Shown in pieces: positions 18,161-26,307 of a stretch of DNA of 64,000 nucleotides. The position numbers and the translations under genes are program-made. The first letter of the stretch is position 1. Every line of letters starts with the position of its first letter. Under the pieces are notes generated by a model. That model had not been told where the DNA came from, did not search any database, and saw only the letters and a program-made list of their open reading frames with translations. This stretch comes from CAYVIB01 sp964451365 (GTDB taxonomy: Bacteria; Pseudomonadota; Gammaproteobacteria; Pseudomonadales; Cellvibrionaceae): positions 62,001 to 126,000 of the forward strand of contig CAYVIB010000004.1 of NCBI GenBank assembly GCA_964451365.1, read 5' to 3'.

Positions 18161-19021
18161 TCATCCTTTCCCTTCCCCTTTAGCATTCTCAGGAAGTCCT
18201 TCCTGCAACAGGCTTTCTTCCTCAAGGGGCGCACTTTCTCTAATGATTTCCTGGTCGCTGCCGCCGGTGCTTGACGATTCATCCTCGCAATCCAGATCCA
18301 CATCAAAATTAAAGGGATCCAGCGCATCGCTCGCCGTCTGCGCCCGATCGCGCCTGTCGCTCGCCTGCTGTTCAAACATTTCCTGAATAGTGGAATCGAA
18401 TTCGCTGCGACACAATGTGATATCGAAAGGTGTGCGCGTTACGCCGTTGTACTGTTCAAAAGCGCGCACATGTTCCTGCTCGTGTGGTGCCAGTACATTA
18501 TCGATGGCATCCTGCACCCGCTGGCGCTGGCAGGCGGTTAAATCGGGAAAATCATTCACGCTGGGCAAGGTCACCGTGGTGGTTACGCGATAGCGTGCCA
18601 CCAACACGCCCCGCACCCGCACGCACTGCCCCGCTTCGCAGGTATCGCAACCTTCGGCTCGTGTAACGCGCACATCCCGCGTCTCAAAACTACCGCCATC
18701 AAAGGTGGCGTCCGTTCGGCCTTGCAAGGTCAGGCTGTTGGCGTGGGCCCGGTCCTTGGACTGTGTTCCCTTGCCGCTGCTGCTTGGTGACGATAGCGAC
18801 TCTTCGTTTTTGCCAGCAAGGTTTGCCGGGTTCTTTTGACCTCCCCGTTTCGTGTTGGCGATAGGCAGGGCAAGTGCCGGTCCGGCCATATAAAAATCGC
18901 TATTGTGTTTCTCCTTCGATTTCTTTTTTGAGATACCAGACTTCAACGGTCCGCCATCGGTTTCTTCCGTTTTCTTCCCTTTTTTCGAAGGTCGTTTTCT
19001 ACGCGCAACCGCCTTTGCCAT
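18161..19021 (-). CDS. small basic HExxH protein, candidate eCIS cargo metallopeptidase
   Basis: 286-residue protein without a signal peptide. The first 40 residues are very Lys/Arg-rich; residues 60-100 are low-complexity Ser/Gly/Lys. Residues 120-225 form the recognisable domain, with Cys125, Cys128 and Cys133, and a zinc-protease-like motif APHEQEHVRAFEQYNG (His180, Glu181, His184). The C-terminus is acidic. The HExxH context is reminiscent of DUF922-like Zn-dependent proteases, but I cannot confirm the family. A GTG lies four codons upstream; the ATG at 19021 with GGGA before it was preferred. As the last gene after DUF4157 toxin, immunity and pentapeptide genes, it fits a second cargo or effector. 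Confidence 0.65.
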   Translation of the reverse strand: MAKAVARRKRPSKKGKKTEETDGGPLKSGISKKKSKEKHNSDFYMAGPALALPIANTKRGGQKNPANLAGKNEESLSSPSSSGKGTQSKDRAHANSLTLQGRTDATFDGGSFETRDVRVTRAEGCDTCEAGQCVRVRGVLVARYRVTTTVTLPSVNDFPDLTACQRQRVQDAIDNVLAPHEQEHVRAFEQYNGVTRTPFDITLCRSEFDSTIQEMFEQQASDRRDRAQTASDALDPFNFDVDLDCEDESSSTGGSDQEIIRESAPLEEESLLQEGLPENAKGEGKG

Positions 19022-19072
19022 AGATTGTCCCACACCGTATTTTGATTAAATGCCAAGCCATCAATAACAGCG

Positions 19073-20029
19073 CTACTTTTTATTCACCATGCTTAATAAC
19101 GATGAAAGTAAATCTTCCGTAGTCGCATTCTTCGGAAGATCGCTGCTCTTCATTAAATCTTCTATCATTCTTTTAACCGCGTCCGGCGGTTCACCTTCCC
19201 GTTGTTGAAGCGAATCCAATAATGGGCCAATCCCGACATTGGCTGCCGATGTCATTATTTTATTGATTTCATTGTTGATACCGCTATCACTATTATTATT
19301 TTTTCCCGATCCAAAAACGGATTGTATGACGTTATCAAGCTCCACCATCGCCTGGTCTTCGTTAAACAACTTTTTCCTGCTTCCTGCCTTTACGATATTC
19401 CTGGCTACCGGATCGACAATTTCCGCCAACAGATCGGTTTCACCTCGATTTACCTTTTCGTCAAACAGCGCGCCTTCGATGTTCGCACCGGCAAAATCAA
19501 CTTCCTCCAGATGCGCGCCGGTAAAGTCCGCGCCGCGCAAGTCGGCATCGCGAAAGTTGGTTTTTATCAGTTTTGCGCCTCGAAAGTCCACGCCGCGCAT
19601 ATTGCAATAACTGGCATTGGTGTTGGTTAGATCAGCACCATTGAAGCTTGCGCGATTAAAATCGCTGTCCGTGATTGAAGCACCAACAAACTTGGATTTT
19701 TCAAAGTAGCAACCTTGTGCTTTACAATTTTCGAATGCGGAGTCACTAAAATCTGCTCCATTAAACGATACCAGACCAAATTCACACATCCGCATAGTAG
19801 CGCTGTTAATTGACGCCTTATCAAAAATTACTTTTTTCGCTATGGAATAACGAATGTTCACGCTATTTAAGTTTGATTCTGAAAAATCGGAACCCTCGAA
19901 AGTAATATTATCTGCCCGTAAGCCTTCAAAACTGACTGATTTATAGTCTCCTGGATTGAGTTCGCAAGATCGGATAATCCTATTGCTATTTATTGAGTCA
20001 TAAAGTTCTTTAGTATCTATCTTCATCAT
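19073..20029 (-). CDS. pentapeptide-repeat protein
   Basis: 318-residue protein. From about residue 30 to 190 it shows the A(D/N)LXX pentapeptide pattern (ADNITFEGSDFSESNLNS, then ADLTNTNASYCNMRGVDFRG and ADLRGADFTGAHLEEVDFAG), which folds as a right-handed square beta-helix. The C-terminal 120 residues are helical and acidic (PPDAVKRMIEDLMKSSD). Some pentapeptide proteins mimic DNA or shield topoisomerases, and others are secreted effectors. Here it follows the toxin-immunity pair of an eCIS locus, so it could be cargo, an adaptor or a second protective protein. No decisive feature separates these. AAAGG precedes the start. Confidence 0.85.
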   Translation of the reverse strand: MMKIDTKELYDSINSNRIIRSCELNPGDYKSVSFEGLRADNITFEGSDFSESNLNSVNIRYSIAKKVIFDKASINSATMRMCEFGLVSFNGADFSDSAFENCKAQGCYFEKSKFVGASITDSDFNRASFNGADLTNTNASYCNMRGVDFRGAKLIKTNFRDADLRGADFTGAHLEEVDFAGANIEGALFDEKVNRGETDLLAEIVDPVARNIVKAGSRKKLFNEDQAMVELDNVIQSVFGSGKNNNSDSGINNEINKIMTSAANVGIGPLLDSLQQREGEPPDAVKRMIEDLMKSSDLPKNATTEDLLSSLLSMVNKK

Positions 20030-20115
20030 TAACTGCCTTTATTAAAACTTGGTATTTGCAAGTATACATACAGCCAGTCAATGGGTGTCTCTGATATAGT
20101 GGCGGCTTATGCAGG

Positions 20116-20604
20116 TTACGCAGCGTTTGGTATGTGACACGAGATAACCTCCGGCTTGCCCTCACCATTATAAGTGATATGTATTCTGTATTTCGCTTTA
20201 TCGTCCCAGCGATCAGCACCTGCGCCACCGCGGCTATTTTGACGTTCCCAGGAAGGCCCGCCCAGAAGCTTGATTAGCTGTTCTCGGCTTGAATTAAACG
20301 TAATACCAAGCGGTAGCTCACCGGTGTAAGATGAATAACCGTCTTTGCCTCCTGCATAGAAAAATACACCGGAAAAATACAAGGGACCGTCTCCAACTTG
20401 TTGATGAGGCTTGCCTAGGAACATTGCCTCATCAGAAAAAATCAAACTGAAGCCACTAGGTTTGGATATAAAGTATTCAGAGTACTCACCTTCTGGCACT
20501 TGCATCGATTCGGGACTATCAACGCCAATAGTTTTTAATGTTTCCAATGTCTGAAGATCGCTTAGCGGCTTACCCAAGCACTCGAGAACTTTTTGTGTAT
20601 TCAA
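20116..20604 (-). CDS. probable immunity protein for the DUF4157 toxin
   Basis: 162-residue cytosolic, slightly acidic protein with no signal peptide. The sequence pattern (a FFYAGGKDGYSSYTGELPLG segment, then FNSSREQLIKLLGGPSWE and DKAKYRIHITYNGEGKPEVI) is like the small alpha/beta immunity proteins found after polymorphic toxins. It begins with TTG only 9 nt after the toxin stop codon, and its AGGAGG site overlaps that stop, so the two are translationally coupled. Function is inferred from this position, the toxin's domain layout and the general fold pattern; I do not recognise the exact immunity family. Confidence 0.65.
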   Translation of the reverse strand: MNTQKVLECLGKPLSDLQTLETLKTIGVDSPESMQVPEGEYSEYFISKPSGFSLIFSDEAMFLGKPHQQVGDGPLYFSGVFFYAGGKDGYSSYTGELPLGITFNSSREQLIKLLGGPSWERQNSRGGAGADRWDDKAKYRIHITYNGEGKPEVISCHIPNAA

Positions 20605-20609
20605 CTTTA

Positions 20610-20615
20610 CCTCCT
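20610..20615 (-). promoter_or_regulatory. Shine-Dalgarno AGGAGG overlapping the toxin stop
   Basis: On the minus strand AGGAGG spans the last bases of the upstream coding region; the toxin's TAG stop occupies 20614-20616. It sits 5 nt before the TTG start (20602-20604) of the putative immunity gene. This ties immunity translation to completion of toxin translation and decides the TTG start. Confidence 0.75.
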
Positions 20616-23600
20616 AAGGAATACCTAAGATGCCACGCAACATCGCATCGTACTGTGCATTTGTCATTTGTTTGATTTGATTTGCCGCTACTTCGAGCGC
20701 ACTAATCTCATGTGATGGTAACCCTTGTGCTCTTGCATTCGCCACCATGGCATCGGCATCCCTGACTGCTGCGGCTTGAAGATCACCTGCGTCTTTGGCA
20801 ATAAAAGCCGGGTCATTTTGGCCGTAGGTGGGCCCCGCTCTGTGGACCTCTTCGGGAACCGTTACGGATCGACCTCCATTTATTACGGCAGTTCTTTCTT
20901 CCGGAGTTAACGGAGCTCCTTTTAGCTCTTCCGCCCGCCTTAGTAGTGCAGCTTTGGCAGGCTGATGGTCACGATGTACCGTACTATCTCCCGTAACTTT
21001 CAGTTGGTTACCGTATGTATCAACCTCCCCTACTGGCATTCTATTCGGCGAATCGGCAGGCCTGACTGGATTACCTTTAGCATCGAACAATTGTCCCCGA
21101 GGCCTCTGCCGTGGATCAACCGGTACCCCGTGCTTATCCAACAAAGGAGGTCTCGGTGGTTGCGGTTCATTCGGATCAAGATTGGGAATGGGTCGACGTG
21201 CCCTGCCCAGCGGAACCGGCTCTCCTGTCACTGGATCGAGGATGCGGCTTGGTCTTAAGGCATAATTGCCGTCCTGAGTGACATAGTAGTCTTGAGGGTT
21301 CTCTCTTACTCTGGAACGGGGACTGGCATTTGGGTTTTCCAACAGATGCTGCTCTACCGACCTACCACCGGGCGGAATGGGTTTTTCGGCTGGACGATTC
21401 AGTCGCCCGGCTTGATCGAATAGTTCCGGAGCCGCTCTTGAGACACCGCTCCCTCTTAGCGTCTCAAGATTATTTCTAAGCTGCGCCGCCGCTTCAGCTT
21501 TAACATTCGGGTCAGAAATGCCCGAAATTCGATCCAGTTCCGTTTTGTAGGCACTAAAGCGCGGATCGGAGAGTTCCAAATCGTACTTGAGACGAATGTC
21601 ATCACATATGGAGCACACGATGATGCGCCCATCTTTTAGTACCGTGACCGCGTGGCCGTCACCCAAGTCTCGACGCGCTACCACTCCAGGTTCTATTTCG
21701 GGAGCATCCTCGTGGGAAGACCGACTGCGAGGAACATCTGTATCATCCGCATCCGGTCGACGCGTACTCGGCCCCTCAACATCGGAGTCAGTCGGCCGGC
21801 GCGGAACATCAGGCGTATCCGGTTCTGTGGGTCTCGGCGTGGCGGGAGTATCAGCTTCCGGCGCAACGGGACGCGGCGCGGCCGGGGTATCCACATCAGG
21901 CGCCGCAGGTCTCGGTGTTGACGGCGCACCCGCCTCCGGCGCGGTCGGTCGCGGCGTGGAAGGCACATCCACGTCCGGCGTTGTCGGACGCGGAGTGGAA
22001 ACATCTCCGCCACCGCCAGCTTGCCGCCGCCCCAACCCGGCTGCCGATATGCCGGCAATACTTCCGGCAGCGGAGGTGGCAAGACGATTGGCATCAAACT
22101 CTCCCGTCGCCAGGAAACTTGCGCCCTCGACAGCCGCCACTACGCCAAGCCCGATTGCGGCATCTCCCGCCGTCGGTGCGCGTAAAGTCGGTCGGGGACC
22201 GGCGGCGCCCGCCCGCCGAAACATACTGGAGAGGGATGCATCGGCATCCAATTTACCGGCCGCGCCGCCAGCGCCGCGGGCTGTGGAGGCAGCCGACATT
22301 AGTCCAGCGGTGGCAAAGCCCTGCCAATTGAATTGCTGCCCATAGGCAAAGTAGCCGAAGGCCTGGGTGGCACCCTCCGCCACCATATCGCCCGCCAGGT
22401 TAACGCCAACATTAATGGCCGCGCGGGTCAGCGTACTGGAGCCGGCGCGGATCGCCGCGTTGACGCCCACCTGCGCCAGACCGTTGGCGCCGGCACCGAT
22501 CGCCCCGCCTATGGCGCCGCCCACCGCTCCCATTACAATGGCCTGCACCAGGCCCTTGGTTAGTTCTTCTCCCGCGGCCCAGTTGTTTACCATCTGGATC
22601 AGGGCCGCGCTGGCCGCGCCAACCACCGCACCGAGCACCGCCGCGCCCAGTATCGGCCCAAGGGCGGCCGCCGCCGCGCCCGCGGTCAGCACGGTAACAA
22701 CGATGGACGCGATGATGATGACAATGATAAGCACAATGGCGACAACCCCCTTCCATGCGGGTTGTTCCTTGGACGCGGCTCGCCAGGCTTCGGCAGCGAT
22801 TTTACTCTCCAGGCCATTCGCCATGTTGGTAAGCTCGGTATCCAGTTCACCAAGCGACGTGCTGATAACCTCGTCAGCCTGGGTATAGATGCGTTCAGTG
22901 GTTTCGATAAAACCCATTACCACCTGATCCATGCTTTCCGTGCCGGTGGCCATCGACTCCTGCGCATTGGCAATATGGCTGTCGGCAAGCTGCGCCATGG
23001 AATCGCTGGCCGCGCTGACGAGGGTGCTTAGTTCTGAAGTAAAGCCCTGATCGGATTCCGCCGAAAGTGTCGCATTGCCGGTGGTGATATCCGCCAATGC
23101 GGTAGCGGCGATCTGGCCAGACTCAAGCAAGGACATTTCCGCTGTGGAGGCGCCCTCCTCCATTTTTTCCATCAGCGAGCCGACACCCTCACCCATGCCT
23201 TGCCCGGCGGTACTCAGCACCTCGGCCAATTGCTCGTCGGAGGGAACATCGCCTTTCAGTAACTGTTCGCGCAAGTCACCCAGTTTTTGCTCCAGGCTTT
23301 CCATGGCCGCCGACACACTGTTAACCAGGCCCGCGGCCACCTGATGCGCCATTTGCTCCACGGCGACTTGTTGCACGTAGCCGGAATCGTTAACGGCCTG
23401 ACGCTGTTCGCGCTCTTGCCGATCGAGGCTTTGGAATCGTGCTTCAAGGCTGGAGTCAACACCGCTCAAGTTGGCGTCGCGGGCCTGAGTCAATCCGTCC
23501 AGGGTACTGGCCCTGCCGCTTTCCAGGCCCGCGATCAAACCCTCGAGAGTGGAATCCAATGTGGTCTGTGATTCCGTCGCACCGGCAATCACGGAACAGC

Positions 23601-26274
23601 GATGCTGGGTGCGCTGCTCACGTAACTTGAAGCCCTTCTCCTTGGCCATGTCGACCATATTTTTCGCCATGCCACCGGCAGTATTGCAGGCGGCATCCTG
23701 CTGCGCCTTGGCGCGGCGCACTGTGAGGCAGCCGTCCCAGAAGCCGTCATCGCCGTTACGTTCGTATTCATTACCCGGGCCCGCACGGCAGTCATCGTAG
23801 GCATCGGCCCATTCCTGTCCCGTGGCAACGGCGGCATTGGCGAAGGTAGTACCTTTCGCATCGTGGTCGTCGCGGCCGGCCTGGAACCGCCGGTTCACTT
23901 CAGCGAGCGCGCTTTCCTCCTGTGCCGCGATGGCATCAGTGGAAGCGGTATGGACATCATTTAAGGTTTGTACGGCGATGTCTGTCTCGGCATTGACGCT
24001 GGCGACACTCGCTTCGTAATCGCTATTGATGGTGTTGCGCGCAGCCTCGGCTTCAGCCATGGCCGCTGCCCTGGATTGGTTTATGCGCGCTGAAATCGCG
24101 CTTTTTTCGGCGATCATCGAGGCTTCGATATTGGCTTTTACCGCTTCCGCCATGGCACCGAGACGCGCCGGTGCCTGATCGCGCACAAATGACACCGCGC
24201 CCTCTATTTGCGCGGCGGCGTTTTGCATAAACGCGCTTATCTGTTTAAGCGCCATCGCCCGCCGCGCCGCTTCCGCCGCGTTACCCGCCGGCGGGGCACT
24301 GAAGCGCAGGCCTTGCGACAATTTCCTCGCCCGCTCCGGCACCCGGTTGACTTCGGTTGTCGCGGCATCGAACTCTGCCACGGCGGCATCGCGCGAGGCT
24401 TCGCCTTGCGCAAAGTTGCCTTCCGGACTTTCCTCGGCACCGCCTCCACCCGCGCCACCCGACGCGCCGGCGGCCGGGGCTTCGCCACCTCCGCCACTTG
24501 CCGTTGTTTGCGCTTCCGTACCGCTTTGTGCCGTATCGGGCGTACTTAACTCTGCGGGAACAGCGGTGGTCACCTCCTTCTCGGCCGCATTGGCGGGCAT
24601 GGTTTCCTCTGCTCGACAATCGCACTCATCGTTGGCCTCTTCCCATTCGCCATAAGTGACATCCGCCTCGGCTTCGGACTCATTCGGAGGCGTGTCCCCT
24701 TCAGGCTCTTCGGCGCCTTCCGGTGGGTCGGGGGAATCTTCCACATAGCAACGCCCTTTCTCCGCCGGGCCGGGCGGTTGTTCGACTTCCTGCTCCCCGC
24801 CGCTTGCGGCGCCCTCCTGTTGTTCAGGTTCGGCCTGTTCCGCGTCGTCTCCTTGCGCGGCTTCACAGTCAGCCGCCGGATCGGGCTCATTTTGTTCCTT
24901 GGCTTCGGCGGCTTCTTCGGTGTTTTCACCGCCTTGATTTTCGGCCTCCCCGGTTTCCGCCGCCTCTTCACCCGCCGCTTCAGGCTCGGCAGCACCACCG
25001 CCGGCTTTTTCTTCCGACGCCTTGGGTTCGGTTTGATGGGTCGCACTGGAAGTAATTTTGTTTTGCACCGGCGGTGCGGCTTCGCCACCTGCCACTACCG
25101 GGCTTGAATTCGGGACCTGACCGGCACTGAGTGCGTTTTGGGAAGCCGACTGCGATACCGGCGCCACCGAATCCAATAAAGGCTCCGCCGATTTTCCGGT
25201 CGCCACCGCATCTGCCACATCGTCCGCATGCCGCTCCCAGCGATCGCCCGGCGTTCCCCTATTCCCCGGCAGTTTTAAACCGGCTCGCTGCTGAACGGTG
25301 TGCGCCGCCTCGTGCGCCGCGAGTTTGATATCCGGCGTATGGCGAAACCCGATTTTGTCGCCCGAGGTGTAAGCCAATGCGCCCAATTTTTTTGTCGCGC
25401 GCCCGGCGTCGCCGCCGACTTCCGCGCGAACGCCGGATATGTCGTGACGACCGAAGGATTCCTGAATACGTTCGCGATGGGGCAACGGATGATTGGCATT
25501 AGCGAGCCCCTGTTCGGCCACGCGATGAACGGATGACGTGCGTTTATCTTTCTTCGTCGGCCTGCCTCGGGGAGTTTTATTCTGAACGGACTTGGTCTGC
25601 ACTTCCTGTTCTTCGGTTTCACAAGCCGAGCATTTGGTTTGCACTAAGCCAGCATCGGAATCCTCTTCCGTCTCTGTTTGTTCCGCCGAGGCAGACTCAT
25701 CCTTGGTTTGTATTTGACAAGTCGGTTTGTCGTAATCATTGCAATCCCACATTTGTACCGCCGAATCCGTGGGCGCGGTTTCATCTTCTTCAACTTCGGT
25801 ATTTGTTTCTTCCTTGAGTTGAGTGTCTTCCTCTTCTGCCTGCTCTATCTCTGAACCGGTGTCTTCTGATTTCTCCTGTACCGGCGCCGCTTCATCTTCC
25901 TGCTCTTTTTCGCATTCAGCGCACATTAACTGCAAAGGCATCTGGCTTGACGCAGCCTTTGTTTGCAGTGCCGATGGTTGCTCCTGGTTCTCCTCATCGG
26001 CAGCGGGTTCGGAAGTGGTCGACTCCGACTTCAGCATCACGTCCTTGTTGTCGGCCGATTGATCCTGATCTTCGGACATATCCATGTCATTGTTCGACAT
26101 TTTCGCTTGAAGCGCGGGGCTAAAACCCGCTGTCGCGCCATAGGAATAAAAGGCACCCAAACGGGAACGCGCGCCCGAGGAATTTATCGACTCAGACGCA
26201 ACCGGAGCAGCGGTACCGCGACTACTTTTGGAACCCGTGGTGCTGCGTTTCTTGTTTGCCGGACTGGCGTGCAT
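20614..26274 (-). CDS. giant DUF4157 eCIS cargo/toxin with HNH-like C-terminal tip
   Basis: 1886-residue protein. Residues 1-250 are acidic and low-complexity with Cys pairs (MCAECEKE, TKCSACETEE) typical of DUF4157 proteins in eCIS loci. Residues about 260-345 are DUF4157 with HEAAHTVQQRAG (His321-His325). Residues 380-620 are Glu/Ala/Pro-rich. Residues about 630-1170 are Ala/Glu/Gln-rich, probably long helices. Residues 1176-1265 are strongly hydrophobic (VAIVLIIVIIIASIVV and Gly/Ala-rich helices). Residues 1425-1506 are Pro-rich repeats (TPRPTAPE). The C-terminus, about 1600-1886, carries RDHQPAKAAL (His1767, His1770) and EEVHRAGPTYG (His1811), like LHH/SHH-type HNH nucleases. Immunity gene follows. 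It may also serve as length ruler, since no separate tape measure is seen. Confidence 0.75.
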   Translation of the reverse strand: MHASPANKKRSTTGSKSSRGTAAPVASESINSSGARSRLGAFYSYGATAGFSPALQAKMSNNDMDMSEDQDQSADNKDVMLKSESTTSEPAADEENQEQPSALQTKAASSQMPLQLMCAECEKEQEDEAAPVQEKSEDTGSEIEQAEEEDTQLKEETNTEVEEDETAPTDSAVQMWDCNDYDKPTCQIQTKDESASAEQTETEEDSDAGLVQTKCSACETEEQEVQTKSVQNKTPRGRPTKKDKRTSSVHRVAEQGLANANHPLPHRERIQESFGRHDISGVRAEVGGDAGRATKKLGALAYTSGDKIGFRHTPDIKLAAHEAAHTVQQRAGLKLPGNRGTPGDRWERHADDVADAVATGKSAEPLLDSVAPVSQSASQNALSAGQVPNSSPVVAGGEAAPPVQNKITSSATHQTEPKASEEKAGGGAAEPEAAGEEAAETGEAENQGGENTEEAAEAKEQNEPDPAADCEAAQGDDAEQAEPEQQEGAASGGEQEVEQPPGPAEKGRCYVEDSPDPPEGAEEPEGDTPPNESEAEADVTYGEWEEANDECDCRAEETMPANAAEKEVTTAVPAELSTPDTAQSGTEAQTTASGGGGEAPAAGASGGAGGGGAEESPEGNFAQGEASRDAAVAEFDAATTEVNRVPERARKLSQGLRFSAPPAGNAAEAARRAMALKQISAFMQNAAAQIEGAVSFVRDQAPARLGAMAEAVKANIEASMIAEKSAISARINQSRAAAMAEAEAARNTINSDYEASVASVNAETDIAVQTLNDVHTASTDAIAAQEESALAEVNRRFQAGRDDHDAKGTTFANAAVATGQEWADAYDDCRAGPGNEYERNGDDGFWDGCLTVRRAKAQQDAACNTAGGMAKNMVDMAKEKGFKLREQRTQHRCSVIAGATESQTTLDSTLEGLIAGLESGRASTLDGLTQARDANLSGVDSSLEARFQSLDRQEREQRQAVNDSGYVQQVAVEQMAHQVAAGLVNSVSAAMESLEQKLGDLREQLLKGDVPSDEQLAEVLSTAGQGMGEGVGSLMEKMEEGASTAEMSLLESGQIAATALADITTGNATLSAESDQGFTSELSTLVSAASDSMAQLADSHIANAQESMATGTESMDQVVMGFIETTERIYTQADEVISTSLGELDTELTNMANGLESKIAAEAWRAASKEQPAWKGVVAIVLIIVIIIASIVVTVLTAGAAAAALGPILGAAVLGAVVGAASAALIQMVNNWAAGEELTKGLVQAIVMGAVGGAIGGAIGAGANGLAQVGVNAAIRAGSSTLTRAAINVGVNLAGDMVAEGATQAFGYFAYGQQFNWQGFATAGLMSAASTARGAGGAAGKLDADASLSSMFRRAGAAGPRPTLRAPTAGDAAIGLGVVAAVEGASFLATGEFDANRLATSAAGSIAGISAAGLGRRQAGGGGDVSTPRPTTPDVDVPSTPRPTAPEAGAPSTPRPAAPDVDTPAAPRPVAPEADTPATPRPTEPDTPDVPRRPTDSDVEGPSTRRPDADDTDVPRSRSSHEDAPEIEPGVVARRDLGDGHAVTVLKDGRIIVCSICDDIRLKYDLELSDPRFSAYKTELDRISGISDPNVKAEAAAQLRNNLETLRGSGVSRAAPELFDQAGRLNRPAEKPIPPGGRSVEQHLLENPNASPRSRVRENPQDYYVTQDGNYALRPSRILDPVTGEPVPLGRARRPIPNLDPNEPQPPRPPLLDKHGVPVDPRQRPRGQLFDAKGNPVRPADSPNRMPVGEVDTYGNQLKVTGDSTVHRDHQPAKAALLRRAEELKGAPLTPEERTAVINGGRSVTVPEEVHRAGPTYGQNDPAFIAKDAGDLQAAAVRDADAMVANARAQGLPSHEISALEVAANQIKQMTNAQYDAMLRGILGIP

Positions 26275-26307
26275 TGAATAAATTTATTTCAATAGTGGTT
26301 GTTCAGG

